NCBI GenBank assembly: GCA_041392475.1
Contig: JAWKLZ010000001.1
Span: forward strand, 2,480,001 to 2,544,000
DNA: 64,000 nucleotides
DNA from: Chitinophagales bacterium
GTDB taxonomy: Bacteria > Bacteroidota > Bacteroidia > Chitinophagales > UBA2359
Reading direction: 5' to 3'
Below the pieces are notes generated by a model, which did no database searches, was not told the DNA's origin, and worked only from the letters and a program-made list of their open reading frames with translations. Position numbers and translations under genes: made by a program. This document shows positions 18,806-28,553 of the stretch, one piece after another; positions within the stretch are counted from its first letter, which is position 1, and the number at the start of each line of letters is the position of its first letter.

Positions 18806-19792
18806 TTATTGAATCAAATTGACCACTACTTTCACCATCATGTCTTTGTCTTCTGAATGGCTTTCTGCAATCATCAGCGTCAAGGCTACAAGGGTTTCAT
18901 CGGCTATTTTTTTGTAGCCGTTTTTGTCGAAAAGTAGGTGATTTACATCCAAAAACCAAACAAACAAAAAGGCTGCAATGCGCTTGTTGCCATCCGAAAA
19001 TGAATGATTTTTGACCACAAAATACAGTAGATTTGCCGCTTTTTCTTCAATGCTTGGATAAAGGTCTATTCCTCCAAATGTCTGAAAAATGTTCTGCAAT
19101 GAACCTTTGAAAGAATCGTCTTTTTCTCTCCCAAACAAACCTTCAAAGTTCGTTTGTCTGCCCAATTCGTCAATCGCTGCCCGTGCTTCAGAATAGGTGA
19201 TTTGGTAAGCGGTTTGAGTAGATTCTCTCGTCATTTCTAACCGTTGATGGTCGTAATCGTCCAACAAATCCAAGGCACGAGAATAACCTCCAATGACTTT
19301 CAACAATCCAATCGCTTCCGTATTGTTGAGTTCCCTGCGCTTGATGATGTCGTTTTGGAGGGCAACTATTTGCTGCAATTCACTGAGTTGCTCGGTTTTT
19401 TGTGCCAAACGCTTTTCGTTGATAGCATATCCTTTCACGAGATAGTCTTTCAATATTTGATTCGCCCAGATGCGGAATTGAGTAGCTCTTTTAGACTTTA
19501 CCCTATAACCTATTGCAATGATAGCATCCAAATTATAATTCCTCTGATTCCGCTTAACCGTTCTTTTTCCTTCTTTTCGAACTTGTAAGAAATCCTTACA
19601 AGTTGCATCTTCTATTAACTCACCTTCTTCAAATACACCTTTTAAGTGCATGGTCACATTTTGCGGAGTTGTTTCAAACAAATCTGCCATTTGTGCTTGA
19701 GTCAACCAAACTGTGTCTTCTTGTAAAGTCACCTGTAATTCCATTCCTCCGTCTTCTGATTGATAAATTACTATTTGTTCTTGTATAGTCAT
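18806..19792 (-). CDS. RhuM-type DNA-binding / Fic domain fusion protein
   Basis: A 328-residue protein. The N-terminal ~125 residues are the RhuM/virulence-protein type (VWLTQAQMADLFETTPQNVTMH, a helix-turn-helix-like start, then RNYNLDAIIAIGYRVKSKRA and FRIWANQILKDYLVKGYAINEKRL). The C-terminal half is a Fic/Doc fold with the active motif HSFSDGNKR (His263-Arg271). Fic enzymes transfer AMP or other phosphate groups to proteins. No antitoxin helix (S/T)xxxE(G/N) partner is adjacent. Such fusions are common in mobile gene pools; a toxin, regulatory or phage-defence role is possible but unproven. Confidence 0.88.
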   Translation of the reverse strand: MTIQEQIVIYQSEDGGMELQVTLQEDTVWLTQAQMADLFETTPQNVTMHLKGVFEEGELIEDATCKDFLQVRKEGKRTVKRNQRNYNLDAIIAIGYRVKSKRATQFRIWANQILKDYLVKGYAINEKRLAQKTEQLSELQQIVALQNDIIKRRELNNTEAIGLLKVIGGYSRALDLLDDYDHQRLEMTRESTQTAYQITYSEARAAIDELGRQTNFEGLFGREKDDSFKGSLQNIFQTFGGIDLYPSIEEKAANLLYFVVKNHSFSDGNKRIAAFLFVWFLDVNHLLFDKNGYKKIADETLVALTLMIAESHSEDKDMMVKVVVNLIQ

Positions 19793-19972
19793 AATTTCAT
19801 TTTTTTATATAATAGTTCGCTATAAATCAATTACAAATATAACAAAGTACCTCTAATTCTGCCTATTCATCATATTTTTAAATCACCTCAAATACATTGC
19901 ATTTGGGCTTTAAGCAGCAATAAAAATATACTTTTTATTTTTAAAAAATATATTTTTATAGATCTAAGAAAC

Positions 19973-20014
19973 AAAAAACACCCTTACTGCACATACGGTC
20001 AGCAAGGGTGTTTT
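19973..20014. terminator. Intrinsic terminator
   Basis: AACACCCTT pairs with AAGGGTGTT, with A/T runs on both sides, downstream of the secreted protein gene at 20045. Confidence 0.85.
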
Positions 20015-20044
20015 AGTTTGTGAAGTGATTAGAACTCAATTAGT

Positions 20045-20617
20045 CTAATTTGCAGAAATCGTATATTCAAATTTATTGCCTACCGAGTAATTTCGCATAT
20101 TGATGCTGATTACCTTGTCTCTCGCATTGGAGATGGTAAAGGCTTTGGTTTTGGTGTAGTTACCATTGTTGAAGGTATAGGAATGAATGGTTCGGGTATT
20201 GTTATTTTTATCTGTGGTACAAATGGTTACACCTGTTTTGGCTTTTCCATCTGTTTTGCGGAGTGTGATGGTGACGGTGTTGTTTCTTGCAGGTGGAGTG
20301 ATGAATGTGCGGTTGGTTTGTCCCATGATAGTACCGTTTTCACTGCGGTTGTTGATTTTGAGGTCTCTTGGCCCGATGGTCGCCCAACTATTGCCGACCA
20401 AGCCATTCCAACTACTGATTGCACGGTCGGCTTGATTGAGGTAAGTGACTGTATTGAGTCCACTTGCATCACCTACTCCCAAATCTTTCCACGCTTTCCA
20501 CATTTTTGAAACAACGCCTGCCGAAGAACTGCAACTCGGTGTTTGAGCTGAAACGGTTGCATTACAAAGTAAGAAACAAATCACCAAAGAGAACGAACAT
20601 TTTACTAAAGTTTTCAT
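20045..20617 (-). CDS. Secreted protein, unknown function
   Basis: A 190-residue protein with a Sec signal (LVICFLLCNATVSAQ). The mature part has a C-terminal beta-rich domain with many N, T and R residues (NNTVTITLRKTDGKAKTGVTI, trimmed here in its middle). No sorting domain, lipobox or named motif was found. It is monocistronic, with terminators on both sides. Confidence 0.65.
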   Translation of the reverse strand: MKTLVKCSFSLVICFLLCNATVSAQTPSCSSSAGVVSKMWKAWKDLGVGDASGLNTVTYLNQADRAISSWNGLVGNSWATIGPRDLKINNRSENGTIMGQTNRTFITPPARNNTVTITLRKTDGKAKTGVTICTTDKNNNTRTIHSYTFNNGNYTKTKAFTISNARDKVISINMRNYSVGNKFEYTISAN

Positions 20618-20756
20618 CTGAATAAGGTTTTATTGGTTTATTAAAAAAATGTACTTGATTGTGTTCGCTCATATTAGACGCATGGAGATTGGGGTTTTGA
20701 AAAATAATTGAAAAAAGTAGCTGTGGGGAATTGGAGGAACGGTAAAGAACGGGCAT

Positions 20757-20797
20757 AAAAAAACTCCAAACCATTTTATAATCAATGATTTGGAGTT
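20757..20797 (-). terminator. Intrinsic terminator of lemA
   Basis: In minus orientation AACTCCAAA (from 20797) pairs with TTTGGAGTT and is followed by a run of seven T. Confidence 0.8.
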
Positions 20798-20842
20798 CCA
20801 ATTGAATAAATAAAAATTTATTTTATTGAGTCTTCCGACTAA

Positions 20843-21424
20843 TCAAAACTTCACCTCTGGCGCATTTTCTGCCCCAGCGTCCGACTCAAAATAGCCTTTT
20901 TTGCTAAAGCCAAAGATACCTGCGGTAATGTTGTTCGGAAAAGAACGGACATATTTGTTGTAGTTTTTTACTTGATCATTGAAGCGATTTCGCTCCACAC
21001 GAATCCTGTTTTCAATGCCCTCCAACTGGGACTGTAAATCTCTAAAAGCATCCGTAGCCTTTAGTTCGGGGTAACTTTCTACGGTTGCCAATAGGCGAGA
21101 AAGTGCAGAGTTAAGCCCTGATTGTGCTTCTTCAAACTTTTTGATAGCATCGGGTGTGAGGTTCGTTGGGTCAACGGTTACACCTGTTGCCCTTGCACGA
21201 GCATTCACCACTGCTTCTAAGGTTTCTTTCTCAAAATTTGCAGCACCTTTCACTGTTGAAACCAAGTTGGGAATCAAATCTGCACGTGCTTGATAGGCAT
21301 TTTGTACATTTCCCCATTGCCCTTCTACTTCTTCATCCAAGCTGACCATCGAATTGTAGCCACAGGAATTAAGTGTTAATAGGGTAACAATCAACAAACT
21401 GAATAATTTAATTTGTTTCTTCAT
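20843..21424 (-). CDS. lemA: LemA family lipoprotein
   Basis: The best start is the ATG at 21424 (MKKQIKLFSLLIVTLLTLNSC), giving 193 residues with a lipobox (TLNSC); the frame extends upstream to 21481 without a signal-compatible start. The LemA core is clear: N-terminal RADLIPNLVSTVKGAANFEKE, the central SYPELKATDAFRDLQSQLEG and FNDQVKNYNKYVRSFP near the end. LemA proteins are helical-bundle envelope proteins of unclear role. It stands alone, without the TPM-domain partner often found beside it. Confidence 0.92.
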   Translation of the reverse strand: MKKQIKLFSLLIVTLLTLNSCGYNSMVSLDEEVEGQWGNVQNAYQARADLIPNLVSTVKGAANFEKETLEAVVNARARATGVTVDPTNLTPDAIKKFEEAQSGLNSALSRLLATVESYPELKATDAFRDLQSQLEGIENRIRVERNRFNDQVKNYNKYVRSFPNNITAGIFGFSKKGYFESDAGAENAPEVKF

Positions 21425-21526
21425 GTCTTTTATTTTTTGAGTTTTTGATGTTAACTTAGAGTAAAAATAACAATATTTCATTAAAATTAATGCATCAGGC
21501 CTTAGTTTGGTCTATCCAAAAAAATA

Positions 21527-21568
21527 AACACCCCTGATAGCTGAATAATTCCATCTATCAGGGGTGTT
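21527..21568. terminator. Intrinsic terminator
   Basis: AACACCCCTGATAG pairs with CTATCAGGGGTGTT, flanked by A and T runs. It lies between the subtilase gene and lemA, both on the minus strand. Confidence 0.88.
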
Positions 21569-21605
21569 CGATAGTTTTTTTACAAAACTTAGAAATTGCC
21601 TGTGC

Positions 21606-24600
21606 TTACCGAATCAAAGTAACATTCCCTTGAAAGGTCTTAATTTCTCCGTTTAGCAGCGTCAATTGTCCATAATAAACATAGGTACCAATGGGTTGGT
21701 CTTCAAAATTGTAAGTTCCATCCCAGTCACTGCCCGTGCTTTGGGCATGAAAAATTTCCTTTCCCCAACGATTGAAGACATATAAATCCAGCGAAACAAT
21801 ATTTGGTCCAAATACTCCCCAAGTATCGTTTACTCCATCTCGGTTGGGCGAAAAAGCATTGGGAATCAAATATCCATCTACCAACACTTCTTCCACCATA
21901 ACTTCTGCAATGCCTGTGCAACCTACCGAATTGGTAACAGTCACCGCATACACTCCCGCTTCTGTCACCAACACATTTGCAGTCGTTTGACCATTCGACC
22001 ACAAATAGTCATCAAAAAAGCCTGTGCCAATTGAAGTGCTGCCTCCACCACCTACAAACTGCAATTCGCCTACAATAGAAGGTTCAGCAGCTTCTTCAAA
22101 CAGCACTTCTGCCATGCCCGAAGACTGACAACCCGTTGTATCCATTGCCAAAACAGAATAGACTCCCGCTTCACTCACTTCAATGATTTGCGTCGTTTCA
22201 CCATTCGACCATTCATAGGAGGAAAAACCTTCTCCCGCATCCAACAAGGTTGTCTTGTCGGGACACAGGCGTATATCTTGTAGTTCAATTTGATTGCCTA
22301 CATTGTCCACCAAAAACTCAAATATTTGTTCGGTTTCACATCCTTGTTGATTCCTAACCGTCAAAGTGTAGGTAACACTTTCGGAAATGGTCGCAACAGG
22401 GTTGGGAATTTTGGGATTGTTGAGTCCCATTGCAGGAGACCATGTATAAGTATAGTCCGAAATCTTGTTGTAATCCGTCAATTGAATCTCCCGCACTTCG
22501 TCAAAACACAAGACCACATTCACCATTGTATCAGGTAAATAGGGCAATGCTTCAACAAACACCCTCACCGAATCCACTACCGTACAGCCCAAATCGTCTT
22601 CTGCAATCACTGTGTACCAAGTGCTGGAAGTCGGACTTGCCACAGGTGAAGCCGTATTCACACTGCTCAAACCTTCGGCTGGACTCCACAGATGATTTTT
22701 GCCCCCACTTGCAGATAATTGTACCGATTCACCTTCACAAATTACTTGGTTTTCGCCAGCATCTACATTGGTATTGTCAAACAACAAAAGCGAAGCAGAA
22801 AGCGGCACAAACGTACAATCACATTGCACATTTTCGATGGTCAGGGTAATAGATTCAACAGGTTCTTCCAAATTGTCGTTGATGGCTTCAATGGTGACTG
22901 TTACACTCGTATCGCCAGGAGGGATGATGATTTGCCCATTCAAACCCGTATAATCCACACCCGAAATCGCCGTTCCACCGACTGTATATTCAATTGGATA
23001 AGGCTCGTCTAAGGTGGTAAAATTGACCCGTTTAAACACAAATTGTCCCGTTTGACACCCCTCCAATACATTGCGAGTACCATTGACAGACCCTATTGAA
23101 GCCACATCAATTTCACTACCTGCACTAAAACTATTTGCCTCCAAAAATACGGCCGAATCAAAAATGCCATCTCCCACATCTGCAATCGCCAATTTGATGT
23201 GATAGGTTTGACAAGGAATCAAGTTGGTCGCTGTTGCAGTAAGTGGAACCGTGTAGCCATCCATTTGAGAACGGGGACTATTGAAGGGATTGTTTACATA
23301 GTATTGCGAATTTGCAAGACTGGTACAATTTTGTGGAAAGTAGTTTTGCCCGGCTTGACCCCTATTTACCGAATTGATGGCCACTGGAATATTGGAGTTG
23401 GGAATCAAGGCAATATTCTTTTGACCTGCAATATCTGGCCCACTAATAAAAAATGCAAACACATCATTGAAGTTACTGCAAACATATTCGGGGTATTCCT
23501 CTGATGCAAACACATAGTTGAAGGTCAGTGTTTCGGAGGTCGGTACAAAGTCAAATTCCAATACGGCAGCATCATTGATATCGTTTGTTGAAGCACCTGG
23601 CAACAAGTTTGCCAAATCACTATCTCCTCCTTCTCCTAAGTCTTCACCTTTGTTAATACCGTCATCGTTGTTGGGGCCGTAGATGTTGGTAGAATCGCCT
23701 GTCAACAACATGATTCCTTCTGTAAAACCAATGTCCATGTTGTTCTTGCGTTTGAAGTAACCCAAAGCCCTTGCATCTCCTCTGTAAATCACATTTTCGA
23801 CAATCAAACAACCTCCACCTGTCAATACTTCTTCCACCAAAAAATAAGGGCAACTATAACAATCTGTATCATCCTCCAAGCCGACCTTCATGTTGCCCGA
23901 CACATTGCCATTGCAGGCAGCATCACGCATCATTGCCAAACCGTAAGTTGTTTCTTGATCTGGATATACTTCTAATACATAAGGATTGGCGTAAATATCC
24001 GAAACTGTTCCTGCAATCGTGCCATTTTCTGTGTAAGTAAATCTCCAAGGCGGTGTTCCTGTAAATGCTACTTCCAAATAAGCAGGGAAACCAGCAAAAA
24101 TGGTGGTATCGTTGGAAACCATTTTGGCAGTAGGTTGGGCTATGACAATGGATTTGGTAACATCATCGCTGCCCAAATCATTGCTTACCTTCAATGTTAC
24201 CTGATACGTGCCATTTGAAGGATAGGTCACAATGGGGTTTTTATCCATTGAAGTAGCGGGATTTCCTCCAGGAAACTGCCATTCATACGTTTTGGGTTCT
24301 AAGCCTCCGCTGATGTTGTGAAAAGTAATCGCCTGCCCTGCACAAGCGGTTTCGATAAAATCGGTGGTGAAATTGGCAATCGGTTCGCTCGGCACACAAA
24401 TCATGGCGTTTCGAGCGTTGATGCGTCCTGCGCCCAATTGTCCGATATAGTCAGGGTTCTGATTATCAATATTATCCGCAGTTCGTTTGAGGCAGGCTTC
24501 AATGGTATCGGGATGCAATTCGGGGTCTAAAGACAGCATCAAAGCCGCCAAGCCAGACACCAAAGGACAAGCCATTGAAGTACCGTCCCACGAATCATAG

Positions 24601-25808
24601 GAACTTTCAGTGACGGCAATGCTGCTGTAAATTTGCACACCAGGAGCCATGACATCAATCGTTGGCCCAAAGTTGGAAAAACTTGCTTTTCGGTCATTGG
24701 AGTCGCTTGCCCCTACGCTGATGATGTGATCGTAAGAGGCGGGATACATTGGGCTGTCGGTATCGCTGTTTCCTGCTGCGGCTACGAGGGTAATGCGTTT
24801 ATTGTGGGCAAGGTTGAAAACATCTTGATCGGTTTGGGAAGGCGCACCTCCTCCCCAAGACATGCTGATAACGTGCGCCCCTGCTGCAATCGCATATTCT
24901 ACGCCTTCCATTGCGCCAACCAATGAAGCGGTGGCATCATCGGCAGTTTTGACGGGAATGATGGTCACATTGTAGCCCATTGCAGCGATTGCCAAGCCGT
25001 TGTCGGTAGCGGCTGATACGATTCCTGCACAGTGTGTTCCATGCGAAAAACTATCGTCACCTGTATTGGGAGGGTTGGGGTCATTATCGTTATCCCCTGC
25101 ATCCCAGCCCATTACATCGTCCACATAACCATTGCCATCATCGTCTATGCCATTGTTGGCTATTTCGTTGTCGTTGCGCCAGATGTTTGCCGCCAAGTCT
25201 TCGTGTGTGGTCAAAACGGCATCATCGACCATTGCGACCCAAACGTCTTTGTTGCCTGTTGCCAAATCCCATGCACCTTCAGCCTCTACTTTCTTCAAAT
25301 TCCACTGGTCGGGATGTAGGTCGTTGGGTGTTAAAAACTTTTGATACAGTGGCACTTGTTCTGCAAATTCTACAAAAGAGAGTTTTTGAAGAGCTTCAAT
25401 GAGAACGGTTGGCTCTTGATTTTGCCGAAAATAAATGCGGTAATACTGTTGCATTTCAGGCAGGCGTTTGAAGGCTTTTTCGATGCGGTAAATACTGCAT
25501 TCTTCAATGAGTGTGGCCAATCGGTGTTCTCGGCTGCTTACCTCTCCCCCGTTGTACTCCAATGAGATTCTTATGTTTTCTTTGACTTTGACATAGAGTT
25601 TGCCCGACTGATATTCCGATACTTTTGAAGCAATTGGGTGGTTTGAAGTCAAAATATTTGTTTGTACCGATTCTATACAAACAATCGTAGAATTCACGCC
25701 ATTGCTGTCACAAACTTCATAACAGTTATCAATGGCAGATAGTGGATTGGAGTAAAAAAGAATTAGTAGCGAAAGCAACAGAAATTGTATAGAATTTTTT
25801 TGAAGCAT
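21606..25808 (-). CDS. Multidomain subtilisin-like protease with T9SS type B sorting domain
   Basis: The start is placed at 25808 (MLQKNSIQFLLLSLLILF, a Sec signal); the frame stays open to 25922 but those codons precede the signal. Domains in order: an inhibitor-like propeptide; an S8 protease with Asp (VAMVDD), His (HGTHCAGIVSAA) and Ser (GTSMACPLVSG); a PKD domain (YEWQFPGGNPATS); a choice-of-anchor-L domain (FNYVFASEEYPEY, FNDVFAFFISGP); and a Calx-beta domain (AISGVDYTGLNG, ...PVESITLTI). Several Ig-like modules follow (YEWSNGETTQIIEVSEAGVY). The C-terminus is a gliding-associated type B sorting domain (NAFSPNRDGVNDTW, VFNRWGKEIF, GTYVYYGQL). It is about 1400 residues long, surface-located and probably degrades extracellular protein. 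Confidence 0.92.
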   Translation of the reverse strand: MLQKNSIQFLLLSLLILFYSNPLSAIDNCYEVCDSNGVNSTIVCIESVQTNILTSNHPIASKVSEYQSGKLYVKVKENIRISLEYNGGEVSSREHRLATLIEECSIYRIEKAFKRLPEMQQYYRIYFRQNQEPTVLIEALQKLSFVEFAEQVPLYQKFLTPNDLHPDQWNLKKVEAEGAWDLATGNKDVWVAMVDDAVLTTHEDLAANIWRNDNEIANNGIDDDGNGYVDDVMGWDAGDNDNDPNPPNTGDDSFSHGTHCAGIVSAATDNGLAIAAMGYNVTIIPVKTADDATASLVGAMEGVEYAIAAGAHVISMSWGGGAPSQTDQDVFNLAHNKRITLVAAAGNSDTDSPMYPASYDHIISVGASDSNDRKASFSNFGPTIDVMAPGVQIYSSIAVTESSYDSWDGTSMACPLVSGLAALMLSLDPELHPDTIEACLKRTADNIDNQNPDYIGQLGAGRINARNAMICVPSEPIANFTTDFIETACAGQAITFHNISGGLEPKTYEWQFPGGNPATSMDKNPIVTYPSNGTYQVTLKVSNDLGSDDVTKSIVIAQPTAKMVSNDTTIFAGFPAYLEVAFTGTPPWRFTYTENGTIAGTVSDIYANPYVLEVYPDQETTYGLAMMRDAACNGNVSGNMKVGLEDDTDCYSCPYFLVEEVLTGGGCLIVENVIYRGDARALGYFKRKNNMDIGFTEGIMLLTGDSTNIYGPNNDDGINKGEDLGEGGDSDLANLLPGASTNDINDAAVLEFDFVPTSETLTFNYVFASEEYPEYVCSNFNDVFAFFISGPDIAGQKNIALIPNSNIPVAINSVNRGQAGQNYFPQNCTSLANSQYYVNNPFNSPRSQMDGYTVPLTATATNLIPCQTYHIKLAIADVGDGIFDSAVFLEANSFSAGSEIDVASIGSVNGTRNVLEGCQTGQFVFKRVNFTTLDEPYPIEYTVGGTAISGVDYTGLNGQIIIPPGDTSVTVTIEAINDNLEEPVESITLTIENVQCDCTFVPLSASLLLFDNTNVDAGENQVICEGESVQLSASGGKNHLWSPAEGLSSVNTASPVASPTSSTWYTVIAEDDLGCTVVDSVRVFVEALPYLPDTMVNVVLCFDEVREIQLTDYNKISDYTYTWSPAMGLNNPKIPNPVATISESVTYTLTVRNQQGCETEQIFEFLVDNVGNQIELQDIRLCPDKTTLLDAGEGFSSYEWSNGETTQIIEVSEAGVYSVLAMDTTGCQSSGMAEVLFEEAAEPSIVGELQFVGGGGSTSIGTGFFDDYLWSNGQTTANVLVTEAGVYAVTVTNSVGCTGIAEVMVEEVLVDGYLIPNAFSPNRDGVNDTWGVFGPNIVSLDLYVFNRWGKEIFHAQSTGSDWDGTYNFEDQPIGTYVYYGQLTLLNGEIKTFQGNVTLIR

Positions 25809-26099
25809 AACAGACCAGTTTAGAATGATAATAAAGCAATTGGGTTGTTTGAGTGATATATAGACACTATTGAAAAGGTGTTTTGCTGCCTTGATAGTAT
25901 ATACACTCCATCTATTCTTCAAAAAGTGCGCTTGTAAGAATAGCCGCTAATATATTGAATTGCAAGGGATTTTGCAGTAAAAAACTTTGTTTCTTCTTTT
26001 AACAATTAAGCCGTTTTGCTGACATATTTGTGGCTATGTTAAATGAATTTTGAAAGCCTAAAGTTAATAAAAAGGTGGGCGGGAAAAAAAGACATTTTT

Positions 26100-27173
26100 T
26101 TAGGTTTTCCGATAAATTGCGCTTAGTTCATTGTCTCCAATCCATTCATAATCTGCCTTTTCTACCGACTTCAATATCGGAGCAGAAATGCCTTCACCCC
26201 AATACTGATTCCCTCCAAAAACTCTTGCTTCGTCCCAAAGCTCTAAATCAATAAAAGATTGCAACACTTGTCGACCACCTTCTACAATGAGGGAATTGAT
26301 TTGCTGTTCGTGCAGATATTCAAGGATTTGGGGTACGATATTTTGGGAGAAATCTAAGGTTCGGAAGGTGAGGTTTTGAAGGGAGTCGGCTTTTTTTGCA
26401 GTAAAAACGATAGTAGGAACAGTTTGGTCAAATAGATGGAGTGTGGGCTTCAATTGAAGGTCTTTGTCTATGACCAAGCGCATCGGATTTTTTCCCGTCC
26501 AAAGTCTTGCAGTCAATTGTGGATTGTCTATTTCAGCCGTTTTTCGCCCCACCAAAATAGCGGCTTCTTCTGTCCGCCAACGGTGTGACAAACGTTTGGC
26601 AATGCTATTGCTGATCCATTCTTGTTTGCCCGCTGTTTTGGGAGCAAAAAAACCGTCTGCCGTTTGCGCCCACTTCAGGATAATATAGGGGCGATGCTGT
26701 TGGTGAAAGGTCAAAAAACGGCGGGTAAGGTGTCGGCATTTTTCGGCTGCAATGCCTGTGATCACTTCAATACCTGCCTCCTTCAATATTTCTATTCCTC
26801 GACCTTTGACTTTTGGATTGGGATCTAAACAACCAATGACAGCCTTCTTGATGCGATATTTTACCAGCAGATTGGCGCAAGGCGGCGTTTTGCCATAGTG
26901 GGCGCATGGCTCTAAGGTGACATAGATGGTGGATTCGGGGAGTAAGGGTAAATCCTCTTTTTTGACCGAAGCAATGGCATTGACTTCTGCGTGTCCTTCA
27001 CCATATCGCTCGTGCCAGCCTTCGCCAATGATGCGGTTTTGATGCACAATCACTGCGCCAACCATCGGGTTGGGGGCTACGCTGCCCAATCCTTTTTGGG
27101 CAAGTTGAATGGCTCGGTGCATGAATTTTTGGTGTGAAGAATGGTCAGAGGTATTGGGATTTTTTGCTTGCAT
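26100..27173 (-). CDS. ribD: Bifunctional riboflavin deaminase/reductase RibD
   Basis: A 357-residue enzyme for two steps of riboflavin synthesis: deamination and side-chain reduction of the aminopyrimidine intermediate. The N-terminal deaminase has zinc ligands His61 with catalytic Glu63 (GHAEVNAI) and Cys90 and Cys99 (EPCAHYGKTPPC). The C-terminal reductase starts around residue 170 (PYIILKWAQTADGF, IVEGGRQVLQSFI). Length is normal for the family. It is monocistronic here; other rib genes are not in the window. Confidence 0.95.
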   Translation of the reverse strand: MQAKNPNTSDHSSHQKFMHRAIQLAQKGLGSVAPNPMVGAVIVHQNRIIGEGWHERYGEGHAEVNAIASVKKEDLPLLPESTIYVTLEPCAHYGKTPPCANLLVKYRIKKAVIGCLDPNPKVKGRGIEILKEAGIEVITGIAAEKCRHLTRRFLTFHQQHRPYIILKWAQTADGFFAPKTAGKQEWISNSIAKRLSHRWRTEEAAILVGRKTAEIDNPQLTARLWTGKNPMRLVIDKDLQLKPTLHLFDQTVPTIVFTAKKADSLQNLTFRTLDFSQNIVPQILEYLHEQQINSLIVEGGRQVLQSFIDLELWDEARVFGGNQYWGEGISAPILKSVEKADYEWIGDNELSAIYRKT

Positions 27174-27249
27174 TCTTGAAAATGTTTTTGGGGCAATTTA
27201 CAAAACAAAAAATTGCATTTTTGTCGCTGTTGGGGAATTGGAATTTGTT

Positions 27250-27567
27250 TTATAAACCCTCAATTTCCTGTTCACTTAAACCTGTATGTTCTGAAATTAT
27301 ACCAAAAGACATTCCTACCTTTTTCATACAGAGTGCGGCTTTCTTTAAGCCTAACTCAACACCTTCCTCCAAAGAGGTATCTACCACATTCTTCAAATCT
27401 CGGTAGTACTTCAAACTGCTCTGATAGGCTTCTCGCTCGGCAGGGGTGAACTTGGCAATTTCGGCGGCTTCAAATAGTTTTTCGAAAATCCGCTCCTGCA
27501 AGGCTTGCGGGCGTTTTTGCAGTTCGGTCAAAGGGTTGATGTATTTATCAGGTATGTTGATTGTCAT
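27250..27567 (-). pseudogene. C-terminal remnant of an Rpn-type nuclease/putative transposase
   Basis: A 105-residue frame resembling the C-terminal tail of Rpn/PD-(D/E)XK 'transposase' proteins: FEAAEIAKFTPAEREAYQSS, KYYRDLKNVVDTSLEEG and a tail ending GLSEQEIEGL. The N-terminal nuclease domain is missing. It could be translated on its own (MTINIPDKYINP), but it is far shorter than the ~300-residue family. It lies at the downstream end of the RHS array, fitting a recombination-prone locus. Confidence 0.65.
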
Positions 27568-27630
27568 CTTTATTGGCAGTAAAGGTGAGGTATAAAATTA
27601 CACCTTTTTAACAACATCTTCTAAAGTTTG

Positions 27631-27752
27631 GTTGCTGTGTTGGATGCTTCAATTGGGGTTTGCTGCAATGAATCAAGAAAGAAAATCGGCAGCAAAAAGG
27701 AAGATTGTGTCTTTTTGTTGCCGATTCTTGTGGTATTTTTTGGGGTGTTTCT
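27631..27752. repeat. 122-bp hairpin element, copy A
   Basis: It matches 37669-37790 along its full length with no net length change. Its core is an inverted repeat: AATCGGCAGCAAAAAGG (27684-27700) with CTTTTTGTTGCCGATT (27711-27726). Both copies abut the same RHS codons (D-G/S-I-L-E-T-P). Confidence 0.8.
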
Positions 27753-27905
27753 AAAATACTATCCCCATTCAAATCACTGACCCATAAGCGGATGTTTCCT
27801 AAGTGGTCTTTGATGGCGTATTCGTGGCGGTATTGAGTACTTGAGGTGAAAAATACTCGTCCTTCTGCGTGGTAGAAGGCTTCGAGGGAAACAGTTGTGT
27901 TAATT
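27753..27905 (-). pseudogene. RHS repeat fragment, downstream end of the array
   Basis: The translated fragment includes AFYHAEGRVFFTSSTQYRHE, YAIKDHLGNIRLWVSD and SILETP, then runs into hairpin element A. It has no toxin and no tip block. It begins directly at the 3' end of the preceding immunity-like gene, whose last codons overlap the open frame (27904-27922). Confidence 0.75.
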
Positions 27906-28545
27906 ACAAGATAAACCAGCACATAAGGATGTTGCCTAAAAAACCTCCAGTGTTATCATCGTATTCCTGATATATAGGAGCAATAGCCAAAACTTTTTTT
28001 ATTGGTATTCCATTATCAGTCTGTTGCCATTCCTCAATAACTATCATTCGTTTTAAACCTTTCCACCTTACATAACTTTGTTGTCTATATTCTTTAACAG
28101 TTCCCTCCATTACTACTCTATCTCTTGATCTTGACAAGGCTTTTATTTCTCTTTTTTTATATTCCTTTTTCCCATCAAAAGAAAGGCATTTAAGATTACC
28201 CTTTAAGGCTAAATCATACAATTCCGTTAATAAATGAGCTTGTTTTTTCTCTATTAATGTTGTATCCCAATAATTTATCGACACATAGTCTCTCACATCA
28301 AAGGGAGAAAAATACAACTCATCTTTTTCTACTTCTCTTACAATGCGTTTTCGCCAGATTAAATTCTGTTCTATCGAATCTTTCAATAAGATACTATCAG
28401 ACAAATTTTTACCTATTGTAATCGCTTCAGAAGTTAGTATATATGGAATATTCAAATCTTCCATACTAATTATTGTATTTGATTCTTGAGCATTGCAGAC
28501 ACAATAGGATAAAAATAATGCAATTAATAAAATATTTTTTTTCAT
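27904..28545 (-). CDS. Candidate immunity protein, exported (cassette at 28.5 kb)
   Basis: A 213-residue protein with a Sec signal (NILLIALFLSYCVCNAQ). The mature part is rich in K, E and I, with a basic central segment (KKEYKKREIKALSRSRDRVV) and a tail (EWQQTDNGIPIKKVLAIAPI). No family is recognised. It starts 8 bp after the stop of the RHS-toxin frame at 28554, the usual order for toxin then immunity. The signal suggests that it protects the periplasm. Its last codons (GNILMCWFIL) may be altered by the junction with the next RHS fragment. Confidence 0.6.
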   Translation of the reverse strand: MKKNILLIALFLSYCVCNAQESNTIISMEDLNIPYILTSEAITIGKNLSDSILLKDSIEQNLIWRKRIVREVEKDELYFSPFDVRDYVSINYWDTTLIEKKQAHLLTELYDLALKGNLKCLSFDGKKEYKKREIKALSRSRDRVVMEGTVKEYRQQSYVRWKGLKRMIVIEEWQQTDNGIPIKKVLAIAPIYQEYDDNTGGFLGNILMCWFIL

Positions 28546-28553
28546 ATCATTAT

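Noticed and set aside
25809..25922. N-terminal extension of the subtilase gene
   Set aside because: The signal peptide begins at the ATG at 25808; the upstream codons would bury it.
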